A DNA stretch of 64,000 nucleotides from Nocardia rhizosphaerihabitans (GCF_014646295.1 NZ_BMNE01000011.1:1-64000); one strand, 5' to 3'; shown: positions 50,682 to 59,966, counted from the first letter of the stretch. The notes: a model not told the origin generated them from the letters alone. Numbers and translations: made by a program.

Positions 50682-51875
50682 GTGGCCACGAACACGCGCA
50701 CCGCGGATATCGAACTCGATCTCACCGATGTGGACCACCGCGTCGGCAAGCCCGTCGGTGGCGGGCAGCTGTGGGATCCGTGCAGCACCTCCGACATTCG
50801 CCGCTGGGTGATGGCGATGGACTACCCGAACCCGCTGCACTGGGATCACGAGTTCGCGGGCAACTCCCGCTACGGCGGGCTCGTCGCGCCCCAATCCATC
50901 GCGGTAGCACTGGATTACGGGCACGGTGCGCAGCCGGCTTGTGTCGGGCGCATCCCGGGCAGCCACCTGATCTTCGGTGGCGAGGAGTGGTGGTTCTACG
51001 GCGCGGCGGTACGCCCCGGCGACACCTTGTTCCAGGAGCGACGTTTCCACGACTACTCGGTGGCTGAAACGAAGTTCGCCGGACCCACCATGTTCTCCCG
51101 CGGCGACACCACCCACCGCAATCAGCACGGTGTGCTCGTCGCCAGGGAGCGATCCACCGCCATCCGATATCTCGCCGCCGAGGCCACGAAGCGGGGCATG
51201 TACAACAATCAGTTGGGTGCGGTGAAGCGGTGGACTCAGGACGAGCTCGTCGATGTCAACCGCTTGCGCCACGAGTGGATCCTGTCCAACCGCGACGGGA
51301 CGTCACCGTGTTTCGACGAGGTGAAGGTGGGCGACAGACTCCCCCGCCGAGTGATCGGTCCGCACAGCATCGCCAGTTTCACCACCGAGTATCGGGCGTT
51401 CCTGTTCAACATCTGGGGCACCTTCGGCTGGACAGCGCCCGAGGGGATCGACGACCCGTGGATCAATCAGGATCCCGGGTGGACAGACGGATTCGGGTTC
51501 GACGAGGAAGGCGCGCGGATCGACCCGCGCAAGCGCGACGGACTCTACGTCGGGCCGTCCCGTGGCCACATCGACGCCGACAAGGCCGGTGAGGTCGGGA
51601 TGGCCCGGGCCTATGGCTACGGCGCGACGATGGGTGCCTGGTGCACCGACTATCTCGCGTACTGGGCGGGCAACGACGGTCTGGTGCGGCACACGAAGGC
51701 CGACTTCCGCGGTCCGGCGTTCGAAGGTGACGTGACCTATTTCGACGCCGAGATTATCGGCAAGGAGCCCGATTCGGCGTGGGGCGTTCCCCTTGTTCAG
51801 GTGCGGCTGAAGCTCACCAACCAGGACGACACCACTCTGGTGGCCTGCACCGCCGAGATCGAACTGCCATGCTGA
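50682..51875 (+). CDS. double hot-dog (MaoC/FAS1-like) dehydratase
   Basis: A 397-residue protein with an N-terminal FAS1-like dehydratase domain (NPLHWDHEFAGNSRYGGLVA, RPGDTLFQERRFHDY) and a C-terminal second hot-dog domain (HIDADKAGEVGMARAYGYGA, MGAWCTDYLAYWAGNDG). Such two-domain proteins hydrate or dehydrate CoA esters in steroid and acid pathways. The GTG start at 50682 is 13 bases after the reductase stop. The stop overlaps the following ligase by seven bases. Confidence 0.85.
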   Translation: MATNTRTADIELDLTDVDHRVGKPVGGGQLWDPCSTSDIRRWVMAMDYPNPLHWDHEFAGNSRYGGLVAPQSIAVALDYGHGAQPACVGRIPGSHLIFGGEEWWFYGAAVRPGDTLFQERRFHDYSVAETKFAGPTMFSRGDTTHRNQHGVLVARERSTAIRYLAAEATKRGMYNNQLGAVKRWTQDELVDVNRLRHEWILSNRDGTSPCFDEVKVGDRLPRRVIGPHSIASFTTEYRAFLFNIWGTFGWTAPEGIDDPWINQDPGWTDGFGFDEEGARIDPRKRDGLYVGPSRGHIDADKAGEVGMARAYGYGATMGAWCTDYLAYWAGNDGLVRHTKADFRGPAFEGDVTYFDAEIIGKEPDSAWGVPLVQVRLKLTNQDDTTLVACTAEIELPC

Positions 51876-53563
51876 ATTCGCCCACCGCCGGCTCGGCGAT
51901 CGCGGTCGGCCCGCCGCTGTCCGACGAACCCGGACTCGGGGCGCTCACCCTGCCCGGTTTCCTGCGTGAGGTGACCGAGCGCTACGGCGACCGGGAGGCG
52001 CTGCGCGCGCACGACGGCACCGGTGTGACCAGCTGGACCTACCGCGACCTGTGGAACCACTCGGTCGAAGTGGCGCGCGCCCTGCGTGCCTGCGGCGTCG
52101 GCAAGGACACCCGCGTCGGCGTATTGATGACGAACCGGCCCGAGTGGCTGGCCGCGGTCTTCGGCACCTCCCTAGCAGGCGGGGTGGCCGTCGCATTGAG
52201 TACATTCTCCACTCCTGCCGAACTCGACCACTTGTTGCGGGTGTCCGACATATCGGTACTCCTGTTCGAACGGCAGGTCGCACGAACCGATTTCCTGTCG
52301 GTGCTCACCGAACTCGAACCGGCACTAGCTGATTCGTCGCCGACCGGACTCAGGTCCATGACATACCCGTTCCTGCGCCACCTGGCCGTAGTCGGCGAGT
52401 CGGCACCGGACACCGCGATCGAGGCGTGGGCTGACTTCCTGGCTCGAGGTGCAGACGAACCGGCCGAGCTGATCGCGGCCACATCAGCTTCGGTCCAGCC
52501 GAGCGACACCGCAGTGATCTTCTTCTCCTCCGGCACCACCAGCAAACCCAAGGGCATCCGCAACGCGCATCGCGGTGTCGCGGTGCAGATGTGGCGATTC
52601 GGGCGAATGTTCGCCTTCGACAGCCATGACACCGTGCGCTGTTGGGCGGCCAACGGCTTCTTCTGGTCGGGCAATTTCGGGCAGGCGCTGGGCACGACGC
52701 TGGCTGTGGGCGGGACTCTGGTGCTGCAGCGCTTGTTCGACGCCACCGAGGCGGTCGCCCTGTTCGAATCGGAGCAGGTCACCTTCCCGGTGGCCTGGCC
52801 ACACCAGTGGGCGCAGCTGGCCGCCGCGCCGAACTGGCCGGACGCGGATCTGAGCAGCCTGACCTTCGTGGATCGCGGCACTCCGGCCGGTAGGCACCCC
52901 ACGGTGCGGACGGACTGGACCGAGTGCGGCCACGCCTACGGCAACACCGAGACATTCACGATCTCCACCTGTTATCCGGCGTGCACACCCGAACACGTGC
53001 ATGCGGGCAGCAGTGGGATACCGCTGCCGGGGGTGCGGGTGAAGATCGCCGACCCGCTCACCGGGACGGTCCTCGATCGCGGTGACAGCGGTGAGATCTG
53101 CGTCAAAGGGCCCACACTCATGCTCGGCTACCTCGGTACCCCGCTGGACGAAACCCTCGACACCGAGGGTTATTTCCACACCGGCGACGGCGGCTATCTC
53201 GATGACGAGGACCGGCTGTACTGGACGGGCCGACTCACCGACATCATCAAGACTGGTGGGGCCAATGTCTCTCCGCTCGAGGTGGACGAACAACTGGCGC
53301 GGTATCCCGGGGTGAAGATCGGCCGCACCGTCGGTGTTCCGCACGACACACTGGGTGAGGTGGTCGTCGCCTGTGTGGTGCCGCAACCGGACGCCCACCT
53401 CGACAGTGAGATGCTGCGCGGATTTCTGCGTGAACGTCTTGCCAGCTACAAGGTGCCCCGGTATGTCCTGCTCTTCGCCGAGGACGACTTCTCGCTCACC
53501 GGCAGCGCCAAGATCAAGTCGGCCGACTTGCGGCAGCTCGCCGCCGCGCGGCTGGCGCACTAG
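51869..53563 (+). CDS. AMP-dependent acyl-CoA ligase, long form
   Basis: A 564-residue ligase. The P-loop FFSSGTTSKPKGIRNAH lies near residue 217, later than in the other ligases because of an N-terminal extension and an insertion. The hinge region is FHTGDGGYLDDEDRLYWTGR, with TDIIKTGGANVSPLE and the late lysine in TGSAKIKSADL. The TGDGG and TGSAK variants (usually TGDxG and TxxGK) suggest an unusual substrate or slower second half-reaction. ATG 51869 overlaps the dehydratase gene. Confidence 0.9.
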   Translation: MLNSPTAGSAIAVGPPLSDEPGLGALTLPGFLREVTERYGDREALRAHDGTGVTSWTYRDLWNHSVEVARALRACGVGKDTRVGVLMTNRPEWLAAVFGTSLAGGVAVALSTFSTPAELDHLLRVSDISVLLFERQVARTDFLSVLTELEPALADSSPTGLRSMTYPFLRHLAVVGESAPDTAIEAWADFLARGADEPAELIAATSASVQPSDTAVIFFSSGTTSKPKGIRNAHRGVAVQMWRFGRMFAFDSHDTVRCWAANGFFWSGNFGQALGTTLAVGGTLVLQRLFDATEAVALFESEQVTFPVAWPHQWAQLAAAPNWPDADLSSLTFVDRGTPAGRHPTVRTDWTECGHAYGNTETFTISTCYPACTPEHVHAGSSGIPLPGVRVKIADPLTGTVLDRGDSGEICVKGPTLMLGYLGTPLDETLDTEGYFHTGDGGYLDDEDRLYWTGRLTDIIKTGGANVSPLEVDEQLARYPGVKIGRTVGVPHDTLGEVVVACVVPQPDAHLDSEMLRGFLRERLASYKVPRYVLLFAEDDFSLTGSAKIKSADLRQLAAARLAH

Positions 53564-53588
53564 CCCGGCACAGTCACCGTGCAGCACT

Positions 53589-53612
53589 CGCGGCGCCGAC
53601 GACGTCGCCGCG
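53589..53612. terminator. possible terminator hairpin
   Basis: CGCGGCG and CGCCGCG form a 7-base stem with a 10-base loop, 26 bases after the ligase stop and before the convergent dehydrogenase gene. It is followed by TTACC. Only moderate support. Confidence 0.4.
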
Positions 53613-53727
53613 TTACCACGCAGTGATTGTGCACGCGAGGGGTTCCGCACGCCGACAACGGAGTCGGGGTTCGGAGCCTCTCGCACTTCGGTCTCCGGCT
53701 ACGCTGCCCGACGACCTACGGCGCCAC

Positions 53728-54783
53728 CTACGCGTAGCGGGCGGCCAGCGCCTTCCGGTGCGTCGCCGGTGTACCGAAGAGCGCACGGTTCAGCGTTGCA
53801 CGCTTGAGGTGGACATGCACGCCGCTGTCCCAGGTGTACCCGTATCCGCCGTGCAATTGCATTGCCGCACCAGCCACCCGCACCGCCACGCCGGTGGTGT
53901 ACGCTTTCGCCTTCGCCGCGGCGACAGTCGCGTCCGCCGCGCCCTCGGCGATCGCGCGGACGCCGGCGTCCACCAGCTGCCTCGCGACGGTCACCTGTAC
54001 CAATAGGTCCGCGCACGCGTGCTTTACCGCTTGAAACGAGCCAACCGGTCTACCGAATTGCTCTCGGACGCGGACATAGTCGACCGTTGCCGCCAGCATG
54101 GCGTCAGCCGAACCGAGGGAGTCACAAGCGATGGCCACAGCGGCCCGCGCCCGCAAGCCCGCCGGTACATCGGAGCCTCGGAAACGCCATACGGCGCGCA
54201 CCGCGGCTTGGTCGGCGATCACCGTCGCCGCCGACCGGGTGGCGTCGACCAGCGGCACCGCAGTGATCGACAGGCCGCGAGTATCGGGAGCCACCGCGAC
54301 GAGCAGCCAGTTCCCCGAACTCTCCCGCACAGGTACGAGCAGGAGGTCGGCCGCCGTCGCGTCGAGCACGAACCCGGCGTTGCCGCACAACCGAGGTCCG
54401 TCGGAGGTGGATTCGAGAACGAACGCAGGGTCCGCGTCACTGCCCGCGTCGAGTGTCAGAACAGGCAGCACGAGTCCGGCGATCGTCTCGCGCAATACTT
54501 TGTCGCGTAGCGCATCCGCTGCCACATCGACCAGTGCGGGAACCGACAGCGCCAGCACGTTGGGCAGCGCGGTACCGGCTGCGGCGCGCCCCACCTCACC
54601 GAGCAGCACCGCCACTTCGGCGAAAGTAGCTCCCGCGCCGTCGAATTCGACCGGCGCCGCCAAGCCGGGCCACCCGGCACTGGTGATGGTGGCCCATGGC
54701 ACCGGATCGGGCCCCGCCTTCTCCAGTAATTCCCGTGCGAGAGTGCGCAATTGGTCATGAAACTCGGCGAACTCGTCGTTCAT
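53728..54783 (-). CDS. acyl-CoA dehydrogenase, small subunit type (FadE)
   Basis: A 351-residue beta-type subunit with REQFGRPVGSFQAVKHACAD and HGGYGYTWDSGVHVHLKRA near the C-terminus. The N-terminal domain is short and divergent. It is the last gene of a five-gene minus operon and overlaps the large-subunit gene by four bases (ATGA). Confidence 0.9.
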   Translation of the reverse strand: MNDEFAEFHDQLRTLARELLEKAGPDPVPWATITSAGWPGLAAPVEFDGAGATFAEVAVLLGEVGRAAAGTALPNVLALSVPALVDVAADALRDKVLRETIAGLVLPVLTLDAGSDADPAFVLESTSDGPRLCGNAGFVLDATAADLLLVPVRESSGNWLLVAVAPDTRGLSITAVPLVDATRSAATVIADQAAVRAVWRFRGSDVPAGLRARAAVAIACDSLGSADAMLAATVDYVRVREQFGRPVGSFQAVKHACADLLVQVTVARQLVDAGVRAIAEGAADATVAAAKAKAYTTGVAVRVAGAAMQLHGGYGYTWDSGVHVHLKRATLNRALFGTPATHRKALAARYA

Positions 54784-56024
54784 CGGCCCCCCACTGCTGG
54801 TTCCCGAGGCAGCCCGAGGCCGCGCTCGGCGATGATGGTGCGCTGGATCTCACTGGTGCCACCAGGAATGGTCCATTCCCAGGAGCTGACGAAGTCCAGC
54901 ACCCAGGCGCCGGACTCCCAGCCACCGGACATGGGCTTGCTCAGCACTGCATGCGCGCCGACCCCGCCCAGCTCGGCACCGAAATCGGTCATTCGTTGCA
55001 GCAGTTCGCTGTAGTACAGCTTCACGATGGAAGCATCGGCCGGACCGACCGTGTTCGTTTCGTGCCGCTGCACCAGGTCACGGCACATCGCGCGCAGTCC
55101 GGTGAGCTCGATCTCCAGCTCGGCAAGGCGATCGCCGACCACCGGATCGTCCAGCGCCCGCCCACCCGGGCCGATACGCGCGGCATCCGCGACCAGCCGC
55201 CGGAAGCCCGCGTTGCCGAGTCTTTCGGCCAGTTCGAGCATGGTCAGCCCGCGCTCGGCGCCGAGGGTGCGCTGGGCCACCTGCCACCCGGCATTCTCCG
55301 CACCGATCATCGCGCTCGCCGGGACCCGCACCTGGTCCAGAAAGATCTCGCAGAAATGGGACTCGCCGGTGGCCTGCCGAATCGGTCGCACCTCGATTCC
55401 GGGGCTGCGCATATCGACCAGAAAATACGAAATTCCTTGTCGTGCAGGCGCAGACGGATCGGAGCGCGCGAGCAGCAGGCACCAGTGCGCGTACTGTGCT
55501 CCGCTGGCCCACACCTTCTGCCCGGTGATCACCCAGTCGCCACTGTCGCGGCAGGCCGTGGTGCGCAGCGCGGCCAGGTCCGAGCCTGCGTCGGGCTCTG
55601 AGAAGCCCTGCACCCAGATCTCCCCGTCGAGAATGGCGGGCAGATGCCGCGCCCGCTGTTCGGCGGTGCCTGCCGCGAGCAGCGTGGCGGCCGCGTGATG
55701 GATAGCGACGAACGCGAGCACCAGGCGCGGCGCGTCGTGCGCGGCCAGTTCCTGGTACAGCACAATCTGGTGCGAAACCGTCATGCCGCCGCCGAATTCG
55801 GCAGGCCAGTGCGGAACCGCGAACCCCGCCGAGCGCAAGCGCTGGAACCAATCCTGTTGGAACCGCTGGAATTCCGCGTCGGAGGCACCGGTCTGGGTCT
55901 GCCGCCAATCAGCGGGAATCCACTGCCTGCACCACCGGCGGACGTGCTCGCGGAACTCATCGAGATCCTCAGGCCATGGCGGGATCGCGTGGTGTTCTGG
56001 CCCCACCATTCCGGTCCGCGTCAT
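54780..56024 (-). CDS. acyl-CoA dehydrogenase, large subunit type (FadE)
   Basis: A 414-residue alpha-type subunit. FSEPDAGSDLAALRT and TGQKVWASGAQYAHWCLLLA are clear, and the C-terminus has IPGGTSEIQRTIIAERGLGLP, again with Gly in place of the YEGT Glu. It overlaps both neighbours by four bases, so the dehydrogenase pair and the crotonase are translated together. Confidence 0.92.
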   Translation of the reverse strand: MTRTGMVGPEHHAIPPWPEDLDEFREHVRRWCRQWIPADWRQTQTGASDAEFQRFQQDWFQRLRSAGFAVPHWPAEFGGGMTVSHQIVLYQELAAHDAPRLVLAFVAIHHAAATLLAAGTAEQRARHLPAILDGEIWVQGFSEPDAGSDLAALRTTACRDSGDWVITGQKVWASGAQYAHWCLLLARSDPSAPARQGISYFLVDMRSPGIEVRPIRQATGESHFCEIFLDQVRVPASAMIGAENAGWQVAQRTLGAERGLTMLELAERLGNAGFRRLVADAARIGPGGRALDDPVVGDRLAELEIELTGLRAMCRDLVQRHETNTVGPADASIVKLYYSELLQRMTDFGAELGGVGAHAVLSKPMSGGWESGAWVLDFVSSWEWTIPGGTSEIQRTIIAERGLGLPREPAVGGR

Positions 56025-56797
56025 CGTGCGGGCCGCCGCAGCCCGCGCAGGCGCTCACGGTGTTCATCGGTCTGCATCGACACCACCTCGGCGGCGAATC
56101 CGGCTTGCAGCGGACCGGCCAGCGCCTGGGTGAGATACATGTTCACCACCCGCTTGGTGCCGCGCAATGCCTCGACCGGCTGGGCCGCCAGTCGGTGTGC
56201 GAGCGAGTGCGCCTCGTCCAACAGCGCGTCCGGGGGTGTGGTTCGACTCGCCAGACCCACTGACACCGCGGTGGCGGCGTCGATCCGGTCACCGGTGTAG
56301 AGGAACTCGCGGGTGCGCAGAATCGGGGTGAGTAACGGCCAGAAGGCGGCGCCACCGTCACCCGCGACCAGCCCGACCGCGACATGCGGATCGGCCAGGT
56401 ACGCCGACTCCGACATCAACACCACATCGCAGAGCACCGCGATGCTCGCGCCGAGACCGACAGCCGCGCCGTTCACCGCGGCGATGACCGGAAGCGGGAA
56501 GCGCAGCAGCTCCTCGATGATCTCCGCGCCTTCGCGAATACTCTCGTCCCTGGCCACCGGATCGTCGAGGAAGGAAGTGATCCACTCCAGGTCTCCACCG
56601 GCGCTGAAGGCACGGCCCGCCCCGGTCAGGATGACCACCCTGGCCTCGGCGTCGGCGTCCAGGTGGCGCCAGACCCGCGCCAGCGCGCGATGCAGGTCGG
56701 CGTTCACCGCGTTGAGTTCGTCAGGACGGTCGATCAGCACAGTGCGCACCGGGCCGTCCGCGCTCACGGTGAGTCCGGGCGGAAGTGGTTCGATCAC
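56021..56797 (-). CDS. crotonase family protein with one catalytic Glu replaced
   Basis: A 258-residue crotonase. The oxyanion-hole stretches GRAFSAGGDLEW and AAVNGAAVGLGASIA are present. The position of the first hydratase Glu (PEIxLG) reads DPHVAVG, while the second is kept (TREFLYTG). It may therefore be an isomerase, hydrolase or other crotonase rather than a hydratase. The GTG at 56797 has AAGGAG at a good distance. GTG 56803 would give a four-base overlap with the upstream gene and is also possible. Confidence 0.87.
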   Translation of the reverse strand: MIEPLPPGLTVSADGPVRTVLIDRPDELNAVNADLHRALARVWRHLDADAEARVVILTGAGRAFSAGGDLEWITSFLDDPVARDESIREGAEIIEELLRFPLPVIAAVNGAAVGLGASIAVLCDVVLMSESAYLADPHVAVGLVAGDGGAAFWPLLTPILRTREFLYTGDRIDAATAVSVGLASRTTPPDALLDEAHSLAHRLAAQPVEALRGTKRVVNMYLTQALAGPLQAGFAAEVVSMQTDEHRERLRGLRRPAR

Positions 56798-56799
56798 TG

Positions 56800-57738
56800 T
56801 CACGCTCCTTGCGGGTCGGAGAACAGACCGGCCAGTCCGCGGGTGCCGATCCGTCGGACGAGCAAGTCCTCGGTGCCGGTGACCCCCAGCGGCAACCGGC
56901 GTAGCGGCAGGCTGTGCCGTGACAGCCACGACAACGGGGCCTCATCACAGAATCCGAGCGCGCCGTGCAGTTGATGCGCGACGCGGAAGACGATGTCGGC
57001 GGCTTCCAGTGCGGCCAGCCGCAGCGCAAGCGCGTCGGCCACAGCATCGGGCCGCCCAGCCTGAATACTCCACAGTGCGTAGCGGGCCAGCATCTCGACG
57101 CCCTTGCGTTCCACTTCGGCGTCGGTCAGCTGGAACTGCACAGATTGGAACTCCGCCAGGCGCCTGCCGAATTGTTCGCGCACAAGCACATGGTCCCTGG
57201 CCAATTCGAGCGCACGGTCCAGCATGCCGAGCAATGTCCAGCACGGCAGTGTCACGGCTAGAGCCAGGTCGTCCAGACCGTCGGGGCCAGTGGGCCGCAC
57301 AGCGATCGGGGTGACGAACGCGGTCTCCCGTGCCGTGCCCCTGGCGGGCAACGCGGTGACCGAGCCACGCTGCCCGGCGGGATCGATCGCCACGATCCGC
57401 AGCGTGAGGCCACCGATCGCGGCGGCGGGTTGCGGCCCTGCCACGACGACGAGAGCGTCGGCACCGTCTGGGCGGGCGAGCCGCTCCGCCACCGGATAGG
57501 GAGTAGCCCAGTAGCCCGCACTGCGGCACAACGCCGCGGCCGCCTCCAGTTCCACCGGATCCCGGCGCGGCGCCAGCTCCCACGCACCGAGGCGCGACAG
57601 CACCGGGTCCACCAGTGCGCTCCGGTTCGCTGGTTCGATCTCCGCGGCACAGACGATGTCGTCACCACCCGCGGCACCCAGCGCGCGCAGCGCCTGCGAA
57701 CCGAATTCGATTGCCTCATCGGCTAATTCGAGGTGCAT
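56800..57738 (-). CDS. acyl-CoA dehydrogenase, small subunit type (FadE)
   Basis: A 312-residue beta-type subunit, the shortest of the four in this window. REQFGRRLAEFQSVQFQLTD and HQLHGALGFCDEAPLSWLSR identify the C-terminal domain. The start at 57738 (MHLELADEA) has GAGGG five bases upstream. A gap of 79 bases with a small hairpin separates it from the large-subunit gene, unlike the other pairs, which overlap or abut. Confidence 0.88.
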   Translation of the reverse strand: MHLELADEAIEFGSQALRALGAAGGDDIVCAAEIEPANRSALVDPVLSRLGAWELAPRRDPVELEAAAALCRSAGYWATPYPVAERLARPDGADALVVVAGPQPAAAIGGLTLRIVAIDPAGQRGSVTALPARGTARETAFVTPIAVRPTGPDGLDDLALAVTLPCWTLLGMLDRALELARDHVLVREQFGRRLAEFQSVQFQLTDAEVERKGVEMLARYALWSIQAGRPDAVADALALRLAALEAADIVFRVAHQLHGALGFCDEAPLSWLSRHSLPLRRLPLGVTGTEDLLVRRIGTRGLAGLFSDPQGA

Positions 57739-57798
57739 AACACCCTCGCCCCGCGGCGGCGGTGCGACCGTACTCACGCCGGGACCCCGCTCTCCCTG

Positions 57799-57815
57799 CG
57801 GCGGCAGTGCCGCCG
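57799..57815. other. short hairpin between two dehydrogenase genes
   Basis: CGGCGGC-AGT-GCCGCCG is a perfect 7-base stem directly after the large-subunit stop. The flanks contain two near-copies of CACGCGGGGACCCCG. It may reduce read-through or stabilise the upstream message within the operon. Confidence 0.35.
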
Positions 57816-57817
57816 TC

Positions 57818-58987
57818 TCACGCGGGGACCCCGGCTCGCCGAGTGCCGAACAGCAACGCGCGTGCCAGCAGTATCTGCTGCATCTCGATACTGCCCGAGG
57901 CCACGGTCGCCGCGTTGGCATACCGCCAGTGATCGTCGACCGCCCGGCGGAAATGTCGCCGCGCGCCCTGTTCGTCGGGCACATCAGCGGCGAGTTCGGA
58001 CAGCAGGGCTGCACTCTCCTGATCAAGCCGGGTGACCGCGATGCGGTAGGCGGCGACGTCACCGGGCGCGACCGCGCCCGCACTCTGAGTGGCCAGCACC
58101 TGGTAGGCGAGCAGTCGGGCCCGCCGCGCCCGGATGAGCATGCGTGCCCACCGGCTGCGCAGGGCCGCGGGCATTGTTTCCCAGCGTTCACCGATCACCG
58201 TGGGAGCCAGTTGCAACAGACGTTCACACCGTGCGTACCGCGCGATCCCGACCCGTTCGAAGGCCAGCACCTCCCGCACCACCGACCAGCCTTCGTCCAC
58301 CCGGCCGAGCACATCGGCTGCCTCGGCGGGCACGTCGTCGAAGAACACCTCGTTGAGGTGGTGCGGTCCGAGCATGGAACGAATCGGGCGCACCTCGATG
58401 CCCGGCGCCGACATCGGCAGCAGAAACACTGTGAGCCCCTGCTGCTTACGATCGCGATCGGAGGTGCGGGCCAGCAGGAAGCACCACTGCGCCATCGTGG
58501 CGTAGGAGGTCCAGATCTTCTGCCCGCTGATGCGCCAGCCGTCTCCGACACGGCGCGCCGAGGTGCGTAGCGAAGCCAGGTCCGAGCCTGCGTCCGGCTC
58601 GGAAAACCCTTGGCACCAGATCACTTCACCGCCTGCGATCGGCGGCAGATGCTCGCGCTGCTGTTCGGCGCTGCCGTGCCGCATGATCGCAGGGCCCACC
58701 CAGTTGACGCCCATGTACTGGGCGCCGCGCGGTTCGTGATGGGCCCACATTTCCTCGCGGACTACGGTCTGCTCCCACACCGAACTGCCACGCCCGCCGT
58801 GGCGTTGCGGCCATGCCGCGCAGAGCAACCCGCGTTCGGCGAGCACGCCACAGAACCGCTGCGCTGTCGCGAGGTCGGCGGGCTCGTCGGTGAACGCGCC
58901 GAGGAAACCGTCGGGAACCTGTGCGCCGATCAACTCGCGGAGCTCACCGCGGAGACCGGCGGCGGCATCACCCATGGTGAAGTCCAT
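57818..58987 (-). CDS. acyl-CoA dehydrogenase, large subunit type (FadE)
   Basis: A 389-residue alpha-type subunit. FSEPDAGSDLASLRT, SGQKIWTSYATMAQWCFLLA and the C-terminal ATVASGSIEMQQILLARALLFGT fit the family. The usual GGTSEIQ reads SGSIEMQ. ATG 58987 (MDFTMGDAAAG) is taken as start. GTG 58996 is possible. It heads the five-gene operon and lies directly beside a motif 2 operator. Confidence 0.9.
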   Translation of the reverse strand: MDFTMGDAAAGLRGELRELIGAQVPDGFLGAFTDEPADLATAQRFCGVLAERGLLCAAWPQRHGGRGSSVWEQTVVREEMWAHHEPRGAQYMGVNWVGPAIMRHGSAEQQREHLPPIAGGEVIWCQGFSEPDAGSDLASLRTSARRVGDGWRISGQKIWTSYATMAQWCFLLARTSDRDRKQQGLTVFLLPMSAPGIEVRPIRSMLGPHHLNEVFFDDVPAEAADVLGRVDEGWSVVREVLAFERVGIARYARCERLLQLAPTVIGERWETMPAALRSRWARMLIRARRARLLAYQVLATQSAGAVAPGDVAAYRIAVTRLDQESAALLSELAADVPDEQGARRHFRRAVDDHWRYANAATVASGSIEMQQILLARALLFGTRRAGVPA

Positions 58988-59004
58988 GCCACGCACGGTA
59001 ACCA

Positions 59005-59018
59005 ATCCTCATAAGGAT
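59005..59018. promoter_or_regulatory. motif 2 operator between dehydrogenase operon and regulator gene
   Basis: ATCCTCATAAGGAT is a 5+4+5 inverted repeat. On the minus strand TATCCTTATGAGGATTG differs by one base from the matching part of the site at 60125-60144. It is 18 bases upstream of the dehydrogenase start and 93 bases upstream of the GntR start, so it may serve both. Confidence 0.65.
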
Positions 59019-59063
59019 AGCAATATTTGTGGGGTCATCGGCACCGCGACTAGACTCCCCACC

Positions 59064-59114
59064 ATGGCGGATGCGACGATTCGGGGAGCGGCACGCACTG
59101 GACGGGCCGCATGA
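59064..59114 (+). CDS. possible short leader peptide before the regulator gene
   Basis: A 16-codon frame (MADATIRGAARTGRAA) begins seven bases after TAGACT, a good -10 box, so it could be a leaderless message start. Its stop overlaps the GntR start as ATGA. The regulator itself has no clear ribosome binding site, so coupling to this short frame would explain its translation. Speculative. Confidence 0.35.
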   Translation: MADATIRGAARTGRAA

Positions 59115-59905
59115 CGGGCGCACGCCGCACCAGGATCCCGCAACGGCGAATCGCCGAGACGGTCGCCGACGAACTCCGCGCCCGCATCCTCACCGGAGAC
59201 ACCGACTACCGGCTGCCGACCCAGGACCAGCTGGTCCAGGATTTCGGCGTCAGCTACCCGTCGATCCGTGAGGCACTGCGCATTCTCGAGACCGAGGGCC
59301 TGGTCACCGTCCGCCGCGGCAATGTCGGCGGCGCCGAGGTACACCGGCCCGACGAGACTTCGGCGGCTTACCATTTGGGCCTTGCCCTGCAGGGCGCCCG
59401 GGTGACACTCGGCGACCTGGCCGCCGGACTACGGATGCTCGAACCGTTGTGCGCGGCTGCTTGCGCCGGTCGCGCCGACCGCGCCACCACCGTGGTGCCC
59501 GCGCTGCTCGAGAACGTCGAAAAGTCTTCGGCACTGCTCGGCAACGGCGTCGAATTCACCCACACCGCCCGCGAATTCCACGATCTGATCGTGGCCCACA
59601 CGCCCAATCTCACCGTGCGCAACATGGTCAGCGCACTGGTCACGCTGTGGTCCTCGCAGGAGGAGGCCTGGGCGCTCGAGCTCACCCAGCAGGGCGAGTA
59701 CCCGTCGCACGATGAGGCGGACGCAGCCGTACGCACCCACCGGCGCATCGCAGGCGAGATCGAGGCGGGTCGCGCCGCCGAGGCCGAGCGGCTCTACCGC
59801 AGCCATCTCGCGGCCACCCAGAGCCTGGTGCTCGATCGGTTCGACTCCGACATGATCACCGCGTCCAAGCAGGGCGCGCGGCCACGGTCGAACACTCGGC
59901 CATGA
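59111..59905 (+). CDS. GntR family regulator, FadR/FCD type
   Basis: A 264-residue transcription regulator. The winged helix-turn-helix spans about residues 13-80 (DQLVQDFGVSYPSIREALRI, ETEGLVTVRRGNVGG). An all-helical FCD ligand domain follows (about 95-245, with EFTHTAREFHDLIVAHTPNL and DEADAAVRTHRRIAGEIEAG). Such proteins are usually repressors released by an acid or acyl-CoA. Identical palindromes on both sides of the gene and at 47257 are the likely binding sites, making it the local regulator of the right-hand operons. Confidence 0.92.
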   Translation: MTGARRTRIPQRRIAETVADELRARILTGDTDYRLPTQDQLVQDFGVSYPSIREALRILETEGLVTVRRGNVGGAEVHRPDETSAAYHLGLALQGARVTLGDLAAGLRMLEPLCAAACAGRADRATTVVPALLENVEKSSALLGNGVEFTHTAREFHDLIVAHTPNLTVRNMVSALVTLWSSQEEAWALELTQQGEYPSHDEADAAVRTHRRIAGEIEAGRAAEAERLYRSHLAATQSLVLDRFDSDMITASKQGARPRSNTRP

Positions 59906-59966
59906 GCCACCACATCACCCACACCAGGCGATTCGCTGATATTCGCACGCCCCGTTCTGACCGTTC

